Shown: piece after piece, positions 8,193 to 16,144 of the stretch
Layout of the letters: every line of letters begins with the position of its first letter
Numbering within the stretch: the first letter of the stretch is position 1
Assembly (NCBI GenBank): GCA_001800815.1
Contig: MGWC01000062.1
Location: 1 to 37,548, forward strand
Length of the DNA: 37,548 nucleotides
Direction: 5' to 3'
Source of the DNA: Euryarchaeota archaeon RBG_19FT_COMBO_56_21
GTDB taxonomy: Archaea; Thermoplasmatota; Thermoplasmata; UBA10834
The notes under the pieces: model-generated
The model's database searches: none
What the model saw: the letters and a program-made list of their open reading frames with translations, nothing else
What the model was told of the DNA's origin: nothing
Position numbers and translations under genes: made by a program

Positions 8193-8678
8193 TCAATCCA
8201 GGATCGGCAGATACCCGTACCAAGAGCCGTCCTCCTCGAGGTACTGCAGGTTCTCCTCGAGCAATCCCAGGTGAACTATCTCCATCCTGACCAGCTTCGC
8301 GAACATCTTCTTCATCTTCGGGCTCGCCTTCGCAGCGCTCTTGGTGTAGAACGCGATCGACCTCTTTTCGGTGCTTATACCTAGCTTGATTGCGGAAATC
8401 GCATCCTTTGCGTGTATCGAGTTCTTGTGGATCCTCTCAGGAAAGACCTGTCTCAAGTCCTTCTTGAGCTTCTCGTTCGACAGCTTACTGGTCTTCTCTC
8501 CAAGGTTGTGGAGCTCTATCTCGAGGATGTGAGCGTGATCCTTCTCGTCCGCGGCCAAGCTCCTCAGCAGGAGCTTCGCCTTCTCGTTAGCTACCAAATC
8601 CTTGAACATAGAGTAGTACTCGCTTCCGAAGTGCTCCATTTCGATAGCAGTCGCCAAGATATCTCTCGAACTTGCCAG
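8193..8678 (-). CDS. Ferritin-like/rubrerythrin-type diiron protein, proposed CTG start (161 aa)
   Basis: Four-helix ferritin-like fold with paired iron ligands: Glu in IEMEHFGSEYY, ExxH in ADEKDHAH, Glu in GISTEKRSIAFY and ExxH in VRMEIVHL. There is no C-terminal rubredoxin domain, so it belongs to the short rubrerythrin-like group, likely peroxide or iron handling. Family members usually begin with a few residues before the first ligand helix (xxxILxxAIEME). The TTG at 8657 would start inside that helix. A CTG at 8676-8678 gives MASSRDILATAIEME and has GGAGGG (8685-8690) exactly six bases upstream, so I propose CTG; TTG at 8657 is the alternative. It lies next to transport genes that include an iron permease. 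Confidence 0.75.
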   Translation of the reverse strand: MASSRDILATAIEMEHFGSEYYSMFKDLVANEKAKLLLRSLAADEKDHAHILEIELHNLGEKTSKLSNEKLKKDLRQVFPERIHKNSIHAKDAISAIKLGISTEKRSIAFYTKSAAKASPKMKKMFAKLVRMEIVHLGLLEENLQYLEEDGSWYGYLPILD

Positions 8679-8876
8679 ATAAAACCCTCCGCTGATCTCT
8701 CATGTCATAACGTAGTTAACGCAATTAATGATTGTGCCATGATTGCTCGAGATGACTCTCAATCCGTGACTCAGGGAACGATGCGGATTTCCTCCAACCG
8801 TTGCAGGCATGGATAGGACAGTGTATGCGGAAGCCGAGGCGGGCTGAGAGTGGGGGTTACAGCTATCTAGCGTCTT

Positions 8877-9785
8877 CTAGATGGGGGCGGCAACCGCGGC
8901 CGAACTAATCCTCGCCCGGAGCAGGACGACCCCGAGGACCACCATCCCAACTCCCGCCACCTGCACGAGGCTAATGCCCTCTGCAAGCAGCACGAACGCG
9001 AGGGCCACGGCAAAGACCGGCTCGACGCTCGCGACTATGCTCGCCTTGCTGGCCTCGAGATGTTTCAGGGCGACCATGGAAGGCACGAACCCAACGACGC
9101 CAGACCAGAACGCCACATTCAGGATCCAGAACCACGCCGAGCCGGACAGTGAGGTCTTTGCGAGCTCGATCGGGTTTGCGACCAGGACCAGGAACACAGT
9201 CGAGATGGCGAAGAGGTAGAGCACGATAGTGTTCGGAGAATAGGTCTCTTCGAACTTCTTTCCCCAGAGGTAGTAGACTGCAGTGGCAATTGCAGAGGCA
9301 AGGCCCAGGCCGATGCCAAACCAGTTGAACGACAGGCCTTCATTGATATGCCCTCCACCAGCAACCAGGACACACCCGGCGAAGGTCAGGGGCAGCGCCA
9401 ACGCCTTCTGCGCTGTGAATCTCTCTTTGAACAGGAACACAGATGCGACCGTCACCATGCTCGGGTATGAGTAGTTCAAGACCACCGTGATCGCGACGCT
9501 AGTCTCGTCGATAGCGCCGAACCATGCCAGGTTGAGCAGCACCCCGGCGATGAGGCTGAAACCGATGAATGGCAGGATGTCCTTCTTCTTGATCCTGAGC
9601 GACTTGCGGTCAAAGACGGCCACGAGCATCAGCAGTATCAGAGTGCCTATGAGAAACGCGAGGGTCGCCACCTGTATGACAGTCGCATCTTCCCGGTAGG
9701 CCAACTCTGCAAAAGGCCCCGAGGTGGCCCACATCGCGACGGCGACCACCATGAGCGCGTAGGCCGTGTTCTTGGTCACAATCAC
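8877..9785 (-). CDS. EamA-family (DMT superfamily) transporter (302 aa)
   Basis: Ten predicted transmembrane helices in two EamA repeats, with MWATSGPFAELAYRED near the N-terminus and a second repeat starting near NWFGIGLGLASAIATAVYYLWGKKF. DMT exporters move amino acids, metabolites or drugs; the substrate cannot be read from sequence. It starts at GTG 9785, with GGAG about seven bases upstream. It is downstream of, and clearly paralogous to, the next EamA gene: both share TKNxAY at the start, WATSGxF, YYxWGKKF and IEAS/LEASxASIVASxEPV. The pair arose by tandem duplication and has diverged considerably. Confidence 0.9.
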   Translation of the reverse strand: MIVTKNTAYALMVVAVAMWATSGPFAELAYREDATVIQVATLAFLIGTLILLMLVAVFDRKSLRIKKKDILPFIGFSLIAGVLLNLAWFGAIDETSVAITVVLNYSYPSMVTVASVFLFKERFTAQKALALPLTFAGCVLVAGGGHINEGLSFNWFGIGLGLASAIATAVYYLWGKKFEETYSPNTIVLYLFAISTVFLVLVANPIELAKTSLSGSAWFWILNVAFWSGVVGFVPSMVALKHLEASKASIVASVEPVFAVALAFVLLAEGISLVQVAGVGMVVLGVVLLRARISSAAVAAPI

Positions 9786-9860
9786 AGTTGAGCTCCGGTG
9801 CCAGTTACAATGCCCTAGTGATAGCTTAATGCCTTTCGATAAAGGTAAAAAGGGGTCTGG

Positions 9861-10775
9861 CTACCTGTCTAGGATCGGGGTCGGTTCCTGTGACTCCTTG
9901 GCGATCCTCAGCAATATGACACCAACGAATACGAGGGCAACGCCGAGGCCCTGGAGTGCGTTGATGGTCTCGGAGACTACCAGGAACGCGATAGCCACAG
10001 CGGCGACTGGCTCGATACTGGCCACGATACTAGCCCTGCTCGCCTCGATGTGGCGCAGCGCGAACATGGAGACCACGAACCCTATCGTTCCGGGGAACAG
10101 CCCGATGGCGAATATCAGGGTCCATGCGTCCGGCGAGAGAGAGGTCTCTGCAAGTTCCAGCGGATTCGCCATGATTATGAGGCCAGGAATGGAGAGGATC
10201 GTCATGTAGAGTATGACGGTGTTGGCGGAGTACTTGTCGAGGAATTTCTTGCCCCAGATGTAGTAGATAGCCCCTGCAACTGCTGTGTACAGGCCGAGCG
10301 CGATTCCGACTGTGTCGAAAGTAAGCCCTTCCTCGAAATCTTGGGCGCCCGCGACCAGCACGCACCCGACGAAGGTCAGGGGGAGCGCTAGAGCCTTGTT
10401 CCTGGTCATCTTCTCTTTCAGCAGGAAGACCGAGGCGATGGTCACGATGCTCGGGTAGGCATAGAGCAGTATCACAGCGGTGGCGACTCCGGTAAGCTTC
10501 ACACATGTGTACCAGGCGAACCCGAAGAAGGTGCCAGTGATCATGCTGAAGACCAACATTGGGAAGAAGTCCTCTCTCTTGATCCTCAGCGATTTCCTGT
10601 CGAGGATCGCTATAATCGGCAATAGGATTAGGCCAGAGAACGCGAATGAGAAGAGCGTAATCTGCATTGCAGTCGCTTCCTCGTCGTATGCCATCTGCGT
10701 GAAGGTGCCGGAGGTGGCCCACATGATCGCTGCCAGCGCCATCATTCCATATGCGAGGTTCTTAGTCGCCTTCAT
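9861..10775 (-). CDS. EamA-family (DMT superfamily) transporter, paralogue (304 aa)
   Basis: Ten predicted helices in two EamA repeats, highly similar in order and motifs to the gene at 8877-9785. The start is ATG 10775 (MKATKNLAYGMM), which aligns with MIVTKNTAYALM of the paralogue and has GGAGGAG on the minus strand (within 10782-10789) at good spacing. An upstream in-frame ATG at 10820 would add an Arg-rich stretch with no counterpart. Co-transcription with the second EamA gene is likely (75-base gap). The upstream region is shared with the divergent cupredoxin gene. Confidence 0.9.
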   Translation of the reverse strand: MKATKNLAYGMMALAAIMWATSGTFTQMAYDEEATAMQITLFSFAFSGLILLPIIAILDRKSLRIKREDFFPMLVFSMITGTFFGFAWYTCVKLTGVATAVILLYAYPSIVTIASVFLLKEKMTRNKALALPLTFVGCVLVAGAQDFEEGLTFDTVGIALGLYTAVAGAIYYIWGKKFLDKYSANTVILYMTILSIPGLIIMANPLELAETSLSPDAWTLIFAIGLFPGTIGFVVSMFALRHIEASRASIVASIEPVAAVAIAFLVVSETINALQGLGVALVFVGVILLRIAKESQEPTPILDR

Positions 10776-10880
10776 GGCCGTTCTCCTCCTGCGCTGACGG
10801 GGTATCATCAGCCATTGCATGAAGGTATCTCTACAGGTTTCTGAGAAAATCAGGCGTCATGATTATTAGCATAGCGAGCC

Positions 10881-11390
10881 GTGGCATGGATTAGCACTCA
10901 AGAGCGACAGGAGGGGGCAATCATCTATCGGACTCTGAAGAAGCGAACGAACGAGAACGTTGCGGTGATATTGGGTGTAGTTGGGCTCCTGTCCTTGGTT
11001 GTTGGAGCAGTCGCTTTGCCCGTCATGCTGGGCGCGCGTGGTGCCGCAACATCGAATGTCAACATCAGCGGATTTGCCTTCGTTCCGCAAAACCTCCTAA
11101 TTGAGGTTGGAGATACCGTCATTTGGACGAACAATGATGGAACAACTCACACCGTGACATCTACTGATTTGACGGGTGAGCTGGACTCTGGAAACATCGG
11201 CAATGGCGGCACGTACTCGCATGTGTTCAACGCCGTTGGCACATTCACCTATCGCTGTGAATTACACACAGGCATGACTGGCTCGGTGTCAGTTGAGAAT
11301 GTCATCCCCGAGTTCTCGAGTGTGCCGTTCGTGTTCCTGGGCATTCTGGCCTTGGTTCTCGGACTGATGGTTGTCAGAAGAAGGATCTGA
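10881..11390 (+). CDS. Membrane-anchored cupredoxin, amicyanin/plastocyanin-like (169 aa)
   Basis: A hydrophobic N-terminal segment (AVILGVVGLLSLVVGAVALPV) precedes a type 1 copper domain. Ligands are the His in TTHTVTS and the C-x2-H-x2-M group in YRCELHTGMTG, the spacing of amicyanin. The C-terminus is PEFSS, a hydrophobic helix and RRR, resembling archaeal PEF-type surface sorting or anchor signals. The copper domain would face outside and carry electrons or handle copper or iron. The start is uncertain: GTG 10881 has no SD, while a strong GGAGGGGG (10910-10917) lies just before two in-frame ATC codons (10920, 10923). It lies 106 bases upstream of the FTR1 iron permease. Confidence 0.85.
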   Translation: MAWISTQERQEGAIIYRTLKKRTNENVAVILGVVGLLSLVVGAVALPVMLGARGAATSNVNISGFAFVPQNLLIEVGDTVIWTNNDGTTHTVTSTDLTGELDSGNIGNGGTYSHVFNAVGTFTYRCELHTGMTGSVSVENVIPEFSSVPFVFLGILALVLGLMVVRRRI

Positions 11391-11452
11391 AAAGATCGTC
11401 GGACCGTCCGCTCTTCCTTAGAACTCGCATTTGCAGTTTGTTAGGTGTAAGG

Positions 11453-11468
11453 TTTAGGTATACCTAAA
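11453..11468 (+). promoter_or_regulatory. Perfect 16-bp palindrome, DtxR/IdeR-like operator over the FTR1 promoter
   Basis: TTTAGGTATACCTAAA is its own reverse complement. The TTAGG-n4-CCTAA core resembles metal-dependent DtxR/IdeR/MntR operators. Further TTAGG and TAAGG half-sites lie just upstream (11441-11452). The palindrome contains the only TATA-like element (GGTATACC) before the TTG at 11497, so repressor binding would block transcription. Iron-dependent control is inference. Confidence 0.6.
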
Positions 11469-11496
11469 ATCTATCCTATCGCGGAGATACAGAGAA

Positions 11497-12336
11497 TTGA
11501 TCGCAAGCTTCGTGATAGCGCTTAGGGAAGGCATAGAGGCGGCCCTGATAGTGGGCATCATTCTAGGGTATCTCAGGAAGGTCGGGGCTCCTTACCTGCA
11601 GAAGCCTGTCTACTATGGTGTTGGACTTGGGATCCTAGCTAGCGTGGCTGTCGCAGGTGTCTTTGTCATCTTGGCCTTGGAATTCGAGGGAACCACGGAG
11701 CAGCTCTTCGAGGGGACCACGATGTTCATCGCGGCTGCCATGCTGACATCGATGATATTGTGGATGCACAAGAACAGCAAGGAGTACTCAGCCGGTCTGA
11801 GAGAGAAGGTCGAGGGCGCGCTTACGAAAGGACAGTCCTACGGGCTCGCGGTACTAGCGTTCGTCAGCGTTTTCAGGGAGGGAGTCGAGACTGTCCTGTT
11901 CCTAGGATCGGCGTCATTCTCGTCCACGGGTTTCCAGATACTTGTCGGAGGTGGACTCGGCCTTGCACTGGCTCTCCTGTTCGGCATCGCGATGATGAAG
12001 TACTCCGTGAAGCTGAACCTGAGGACCTTCTTCAACGTGACAGGAATACTGCTGATAGTCTTCGCCGCAGGCCTCGTGGCACACGGCATCCACGAGTTCG
12101 AGGAAGTCGGCGTCATACCGCCGATTGTGGAGCATGTTTGGGATGTCAATTGGGTCGTCGATGACCACAGCGATCTTGGAAGACTACTCACGGCGCTGTT
12201 CGGGTACAACGGCAACCCATCCCTGACCGAGGTGCTAGGGTACCTCTCATATTGGCTGCTGGTCATCTGGTGGATCTACAGGGATGTCACCGTGAACTTG
12301 TTCAAGAAAGCGGTGGCAGCGGTCAGGCCTAGTTGA
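11497..12336 (+). CDS. FTR1-family high-affinity iron permease (279 aa)
   Basis: Seven predicted helices with the two REGxE iron-transfer motifs that define FTR1/EfeU: R10-E14 (LREGIEAAL) and R127-E131 (FREGVETVLF). In this family Fe(II) is oxidised outside and passed as Fe(III) through these motifs. The start is TTG 11497, with GGAGAT (11483-11488) eight bases upstream. A perfect DtxR-like palindrome covers the promoter. A cupredoxin gene lies directly upstream on the same strand, recalling bacterial FTR1 systems that include cupredoxin partners. The last 8 bases overlap the convergent MFS gene. Confidence 0.93.
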   Translation: MIASFVIALREGIEAALIVGIILGYLRKVGAPYLQKPVYYGVGLGILASVAVAGVFVILALEFEGTTEQLFEGTTMFIAAAMLTSMILWMHKNSKEYSAGLREKVEGALTKGQSYGLAVLAFVSVFREGVETVLFLGSASFSSTGFQILVGGGLGLALALLFGIAMMKYSVKLNLRTFFNVTGILLIVFAAGLVAHGIHEFEEVGVIPPIVEHVWDVNWVVDDHSDLGRLLTALFGYNGNPSLTEVLGYLSYWLLVIWWIYRDVTVNLFKKAVAAVRPS

Positions 12337-13585
12337 CCTGGACGTCTTTTCCGGGGGCGATGACTATGAGCAGGACGAGCGCCACTACAGCCATCATAGC
12401 ACCGTAGGTGAAAGTCCCTGCAGGTCCAAGGGATGAATCCCACAATAGACCAGCGACCAATCCGCCTGGCAGCATGACAAGGCCGACAGAGGTATGGAAA
12501 GCCCCTAGGGCAGTCCCTCTGAGGCGCTTCGGGGCCACGTCTGTGACGTATGCCTTGAGGACGCCTTCGGAGGATCCCTTGTAGACTCCGAACAGGACGA
12601 ACCCGAGAATCAGCAGCGGAAGCAGATCCGCAATTGCCATCGTCAGACCCGCGAGCGCGAATACTATGAAAGACACGGCGATGATAGGCTTCCTACCCCA
12701 CCTGTCCGAAAGGTCACCTGATAGAATCGCGAACACAACAAAGACGACGTTGTAGAGCACATAGAGCAGTATCACCGATATGTCTACATCGAGGCCAGCA
12801 ATGGATGTTCCGGCATCGCTCGCTCTCAGGATGAAGAACGCATAGCTGATTTCCCCGATGTAGAATGTCATGACGACGATCAGTATTAGGTAGAATGGTC
12901 TCCCGAGATGCCTGACCTCGCTGAAGAACAATCCGAGCTTGCTCCCACCCTCGGATTCTTTCTCTCGCACGAACATCAGTATGATGAATACCGCAACCAG
13001 GGCCGGTATCGCTGACACCAGGAATATCATCCGATAGGTGTCGGCCGTGACCGTAGCCGCGGCCAGAAGGACAGGTATGACTAGCAGCGGGCCAAACACC
13101 GCCCCCGAGGAGTCCATCGCTTTGTGGAACCCGAACGCGCGTCCGCGGTAGCCTCTGTCCGTGGAATCCGCTATCAACGCGTCTCTTGGAGCGCTCCTAA
13201 CACCCTTGCCCACGCGCTCGGTGATCCTGAGTCCAAGGACGTGCCAGGGCTGGGTCGCGAAGTAGAGAAGAGGCTTCACCAGCGAGCTTGCCCCATACCC
13301 GCCGAGTATGAACGGCTTCCTCATTCGGTACCTATCTGAATACCATCCTGAAAACACTTTAATCAGCGACGCGGTAGTCTCCGAAGCCCCTTCAATGAGC
13401 CCTATCACGAGGCCACTTGCGCCAATTGCTGTCAGGAACAGCGGCATGATGGGGTAGATCATCTCGCTGCTCATGTCCGTCAGAAGACTCACTACGCCCA
13501 GGACCAGGACGTTCGTGGAGATGCCTGTGAGCACTGTCCTCTTGACCTTCTTGCTCTTTGCCGCGTCCGAGTTCTCCGATCCCAC
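12329..13585 (-). CDS. MFS transporter (418 aa)
   Basis: Twelve predicted transmembrane helices. The loop 2-3 signature is present as GWYSDRYRMRKPFILGGYG and the half-repeat as GDLSDRWGRKPIIAVSF, both hallmark MFS motif A copies. The N-terminus carries VLGVVSLLTDMSSEMIYPIMP, typical of a prokaryotic MFS subgroup annotated as putative drug or metabolite exporters. It starts at GTG 13585 with GAGGGA about seven bases upstream. The gene is convergent with FTR1 (8-base overlap) and divergent from the membrane gene at 13703. A role in metal or siderophore export would be a guess from position only. Confidence 0.92.
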   Translation of the reverse strand: MGSENSDAAKSKKVKRTVLTGISTNVLVLGVVSLLTDMSSEMIYPIMPLFLTAIGASGLVIGLIEGASETTASLIKVFSGWYSDRYRMRKPFILGGYGASSLVKPLLYFATQPWHVLGLRITERVGKGVRSAPRDALIADSTDRGYRGRAFGFHKAMDSSGAVFGPLLVIPVLLAAATVTADTYRMIFLVSAIPALVAVFIILMFVREKESEGGSKLGLFFSEVRHLGRPFYLILIVVMTFYIGEISYAFFILRASDAGTSIAGLDVDISVILLYVLYNVVFVVFAILSGDLSDRWGRKPIIAVSFIVFALAGLTMAIADLLPLLILGFVLFGVYKGSSEGVLKAYVTDVAPKRLRGTALGAFHTSVGLVMLPGGLVAGLLWDSSLGPAGTFTYGAMMAVVALVLLIVIAPGKDVQVN

Positions 13586-13702
13586 GTCGTGTCCCTCGCT
13601 CGATATGGAGCCGCCAAACCCGTCCCACCATATAATTCTTCCAGATTGAGGTTTCGGGCGGCAGAGACAACTAGAATAGAGACGGAGAACGATTCGGCTC
13701 TC

Positions 13703-14161
13703 GTGGCCTTCATCGATTTCTTTGGGCTCAGTGTGCCGGAAGAAGCCGCCAGGTTGCTCATAATGGAGCTGGCTCTCGGGGCGATCTTGGCCGCATCGTT
13801 CCTGATGGCCGCTCTACGCAAGGGCGCATGGCACCATTGGATGATGCTGTCGGCCTATGCGTTGGACGAGCTTGTGGCCAAGCCTCTGATGGCCCAGAGG
13901 CTCATGCTCGGAGTCGTGGGCGATTTCCCGTACGAGGGGACCGTCGCGCTCCCGCACCTCGCATTGTCGGTGACGGCGACTGCGTTTGGCCTCATCACCA
14001 TCATACTGGGGTTCAGATTCAGGGTCAAGAAGGGCTGGAAGATGTTCATGCCTGCCAAGGGGAAGAAGATCCACCGGCTCACCGGCGTGATATTCCTCGT
14101 TGCATGGTTCGCGTCCCTCGCCCTGGGCATGAGGATGTTCTTCCTGTTCTATGGTGGATGA
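13703..14161 (+). CDS. Four-helix membrane protein, DUF420-like (about 152 aa)
   Basis: Four hydrophobic helices with conserved-looking His residues: AWHHWMMLSAYALDEL, LPHLALSVTA and GKKIHRLTGVIFLVAWF. This His-at-helix-end pattern resembles DUF420/cytochrome b561-like membrane proteins that may bind haem; the assignment is moderate. The open frame extends upstream to 13589, but that stretch falls in the promoter region shared with the divergent MFS gene. Candidate starts are GTG 13703 and ATG 13763, the latter with AGGT eight bases upstream. I give 13703 because FIDFFGLSVPEEAARLL looks like protein; 13763 would give 132 residues. Confidence 0.6.
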   Translation: MAFIDFFGLSVPEEAARLLIMELALGAILAASFLMAALRKGAWHHWMMLSAYALDELVAKPLMAQRLMLGVVGDFPYEGTVALPHLALSVTATAFGLITIILGFRFRVKKGWKMFMPAKGKKIHRLTGVIFLVAWFASLALGMRMFFLFYGG

Positions 14162-14218
14162 GCGATACCTAGTGTTCAAAGTGTAGTAATCCAATCGGGG
14201 CTGCGCGGAAGGGATACA

Positions 14219-14983
14219 GTGACTGTCAGGCAAATGGATCTCAAGACGAAGCTGAAGGATGTCGCGAGGAAGCGCGGCGCGGTCGCATTCGGAGTTGCCT
14301 CGGTGGACGACGCAGACGCGCTGAAGCCAGTCAAGATAACCTGGGGCGTGAACGCCTACACCAAGAAGCTCCGGAACTCCATGCCGACAGCCAGGAGCGT
14401 CATAGTGTTCGGGATAGCCTCTCAAGACGACGCGGACGAGCTGCAGATCACTCGTTCGAAGGGCAGCTTCGAATGGCCAGGATACACTCGTCTTGGCCTG
14501 ATCGCGCGCGATATCATGCGCGTGCTCCGGGAGTGCGGGTTCAAGGCCAGCTTCCCGTCCGAACTCGCTTCATACAAGAGAATCGCGCAGCTTGCAGGAG
14601 TAGGTAGCTTCGGGAAGCACACATTGATAATCAACGAGAAGTACGGGCCTTGGCTCAGGCTCGAGATGGTCCTGACCGATGCCCCGCTCGAGCCCGACAA
14701 GCCCTTCGACGAGAACCTGTGCGGAAGGTGCGACAGGTGCGTGCGCGCGTGCCCGATGAGGGCACTCAAGCCGTATGTGATCGACCCGGACAGGTGCCTC
14801 GTGGCAGCGGCCGAGATGGACAGGGTCCCGCCTTCCATGAAGAAGGCGATGGAAAGGCACTCGCCGCTGATCACCCCGAACGCCCGGGTCATGTGCACAA
14901 CCTGTCAGAAAGCCTGCCGGTACACGAGCGCCGAGCGGAGGCGTAGCTCAATCGCTAGGCGGGTAAAGGGCCGAAACGCATAA
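14219..14983 (+). CDS. QueG-like [4Fe-4S] protein (254 aa)
   Basis: The layout follows epoxyqueuosine reductase-type proteins (COG1600): an N-terminal domain with MPTARSVIVFGIAS, then LAGVGSFGKHTLIINEKYGPWLRL, then iron-sulfur ligands CGRCDRCVRACP and a second group, DRCL plus CTTCQKAC. It is shorter than bacterial QueG (about 350 residues) and lacks the C-terminal HEAT-like repeats. It may therefore not act on queuosine, which archaea do not make in the bacterial way, and could be another cobalamin- or flavin-linked reductase. It starts at GTG 14219 with GGAAGGG a few bases upstream; ATG 14234 is the alternative. No partner gene is adjacent. Confidence 0.75.
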   Translation: MTVRQMDLKTKLKDVARKRGAVAFGVASVDDADALKPVKITWGVNAYTKKLRNSMPTARSVIVFGIASQDDADELQITRSKGSFEWPGYTRLGLIARDIMRVLRECGFKASFPSELASYKRIAQLAGVGSFGKHTLIINEKYGPWLRLEMVLTDAPLEPDKPFDENLCGRCDRCVRACPMRALKPYVIDPDRCLVAAAEMDRVPPSMKKAMERHSPLITPNARVMCTTCQKACRYTSAERRRSSIARRVKGRNA

Positions 14984-15043
14984 CCTTGCTACTGAATCGA
15001 GCACTGGACATGCGAATTGCTGTCGGAGAGCAGCAGAACAATC

Positions 15044-15050
15044 TTTAAAT
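15044..15050 (+). promoter_or_regulatory. TATA box of leaderless purP
   Basis: TTTAAAT is centred 27 bases before the purP ATG at 15074, and there is no SD between them. This is the geometry of an archaeal leaderless transcript. Confidence 0.6.
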
Positions 15051-15073
15051 CAGACAACAGAATATTGGCGGCA

Positions 15074-16144
15074 ATGGTTTCGAAAGACCGGATCAACAAG
15101 ATAGTTGCCGGCTACGACAAGGATAACCTCGTCGTGGCGACCGCGTGTTCTCACACTTCACTCCAGGTCTTTGCTGGAGCCAAGAGAGAGGGTTTCAAGA
15201 CCCTGGGCATTGTAGTCGGCCAGAAGACCAAGTTCTACGACGCGTTCCCTCTTGGGAAACCAGACGAGTTCATGTACCTCGATTCCTACACGGAGTTGCT
15301 GGGCCGTGCGGACGAGCTCATCGACAACAACGCGGTGGTCGTGCCCCACGGGTCCTTCGTCGAATACATGACCCCGAAGAACTTCGTCGAGCTCGAGGTG
15401 CCCACATTCGGGAACAGGCATGTGTTGGACTGGGAGAGCGACCGGGACAAATCCCGCCAGTGGCTCGTATCCGCGGGCATAGAGATGCCATACAAGATCG
15501 ACGATCCGAAGCTCATAGACAGGCCGGTCCTGGTGAAGTACGACGGCGCAAAGGGCGGCCGCGGATTCTTCATCGCGAAGGACTACCCAGACTTCAAGCT
15601 CGGCATCGATCACTCGCAGAAGTTCTCGATCCAGGAGTACGTCCTGGGGACAAGGTACTACATTCACTACTTCTACTCGCCTCTGAGGACAGACGGGTAC
15701 AAGCTGAGCAAGGGCTCGCTCGAGATGTTGAGCATAGACCGAAGGGACGAGTCCAACATCGACGAGATATACAAGCTCGGGGCGACTGAAGAGCTCAAGA
15801 AGCTCGGCCACTACCCGACGTTCGTCGTCACGGGGAATGTACCAGTGGTGGTCAGGGAGTCGCTCCTGCCGAAGCTGCTGGACATGGGCGAGAAAGTGGT
15901 CGAGAAGTCGCTCGAACTCTTCGGGGGCATGATAGGCCCGTTCTGTCTCGAGTGCATCGTGACCGACAGCCTGCAGGTAAAGGTGTTCGAGATCTCTTCC
16001 CGCATAGTCGCGGGCACCAACCCGTTCATCTCGGGGTCACCCTATTCCGATCTTATATCGCCCGGCCTCTCGACCGGCAGACGCATCGCCCAGGAACTGA
16101 AGCTCGCCAGAGATTGGGATAAGCTAGGGGAGGTCCTGACATGA
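15074..16144 (+). CDS. purP: FAICAR synthetase PurP, IMP biosynthesis (356 aa)
   Basis: The archaeal ATP-grasp enzyme converts AICAR to FAICAR using formate and ATP, replacing the folate-dependent PurH step. Landmarks are VATACSHTSLQVFAGAKREGF at the N-terminus, VPHGSFVEY, FGNRHVLDWESDR, VLVKYDGAKGGRGFF (ATP-grasp lid) and a C-terminal CLECIVTDSLQVKVFEIS segment. The length fits the family. The ATG at 15074 lies 27 bases downstream of TTTAAAT, indicating a leaderless mRNA; the frame runs further upstream to 15017 but that part would precede the TATA element. Its stop overlaps the nep1 start as ATGA (16141-16144). Confidence 0.93.
   Translation: MVSKDRINKIVAGYDKDNLVVATACSHTSLQVFAGAKREGFKTLGIVVGQKTKFYDAFPLGKPDEFMYLDSYTELLGRADELIDNNAVVVPHGSFVEYMTPKNFVELEVPTFGNRHVLDWESDRDKSRQWLVSAGIEMPYKIDDPKLIDRPVLVKYDGAKGGRGFFIAKDYPDFKLGIDHSQKFSIQEYVLGTRYYIHYFYSPLRTDGYKLSKGSLEMLSIDRRDESNIDEIYKLGATEELKKLGHYPTFVVTGNVPVVVRESLLPKLLDMGEKVVEKSLELFGGMIGPFCLECIVTDSLQVKVFEISSRIVAGTNPFISGSPYSDLISPGLSTGRRIAQELKLARDWDKLGEVLT

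Noticed and set aside
13589..13702. N-terminal extension of the DUF420-like protein to 13589
   Set aside because: It would begin 3 bases from the divergent MFS start and leave no room for promoters; composition is unlike the membrane domain.
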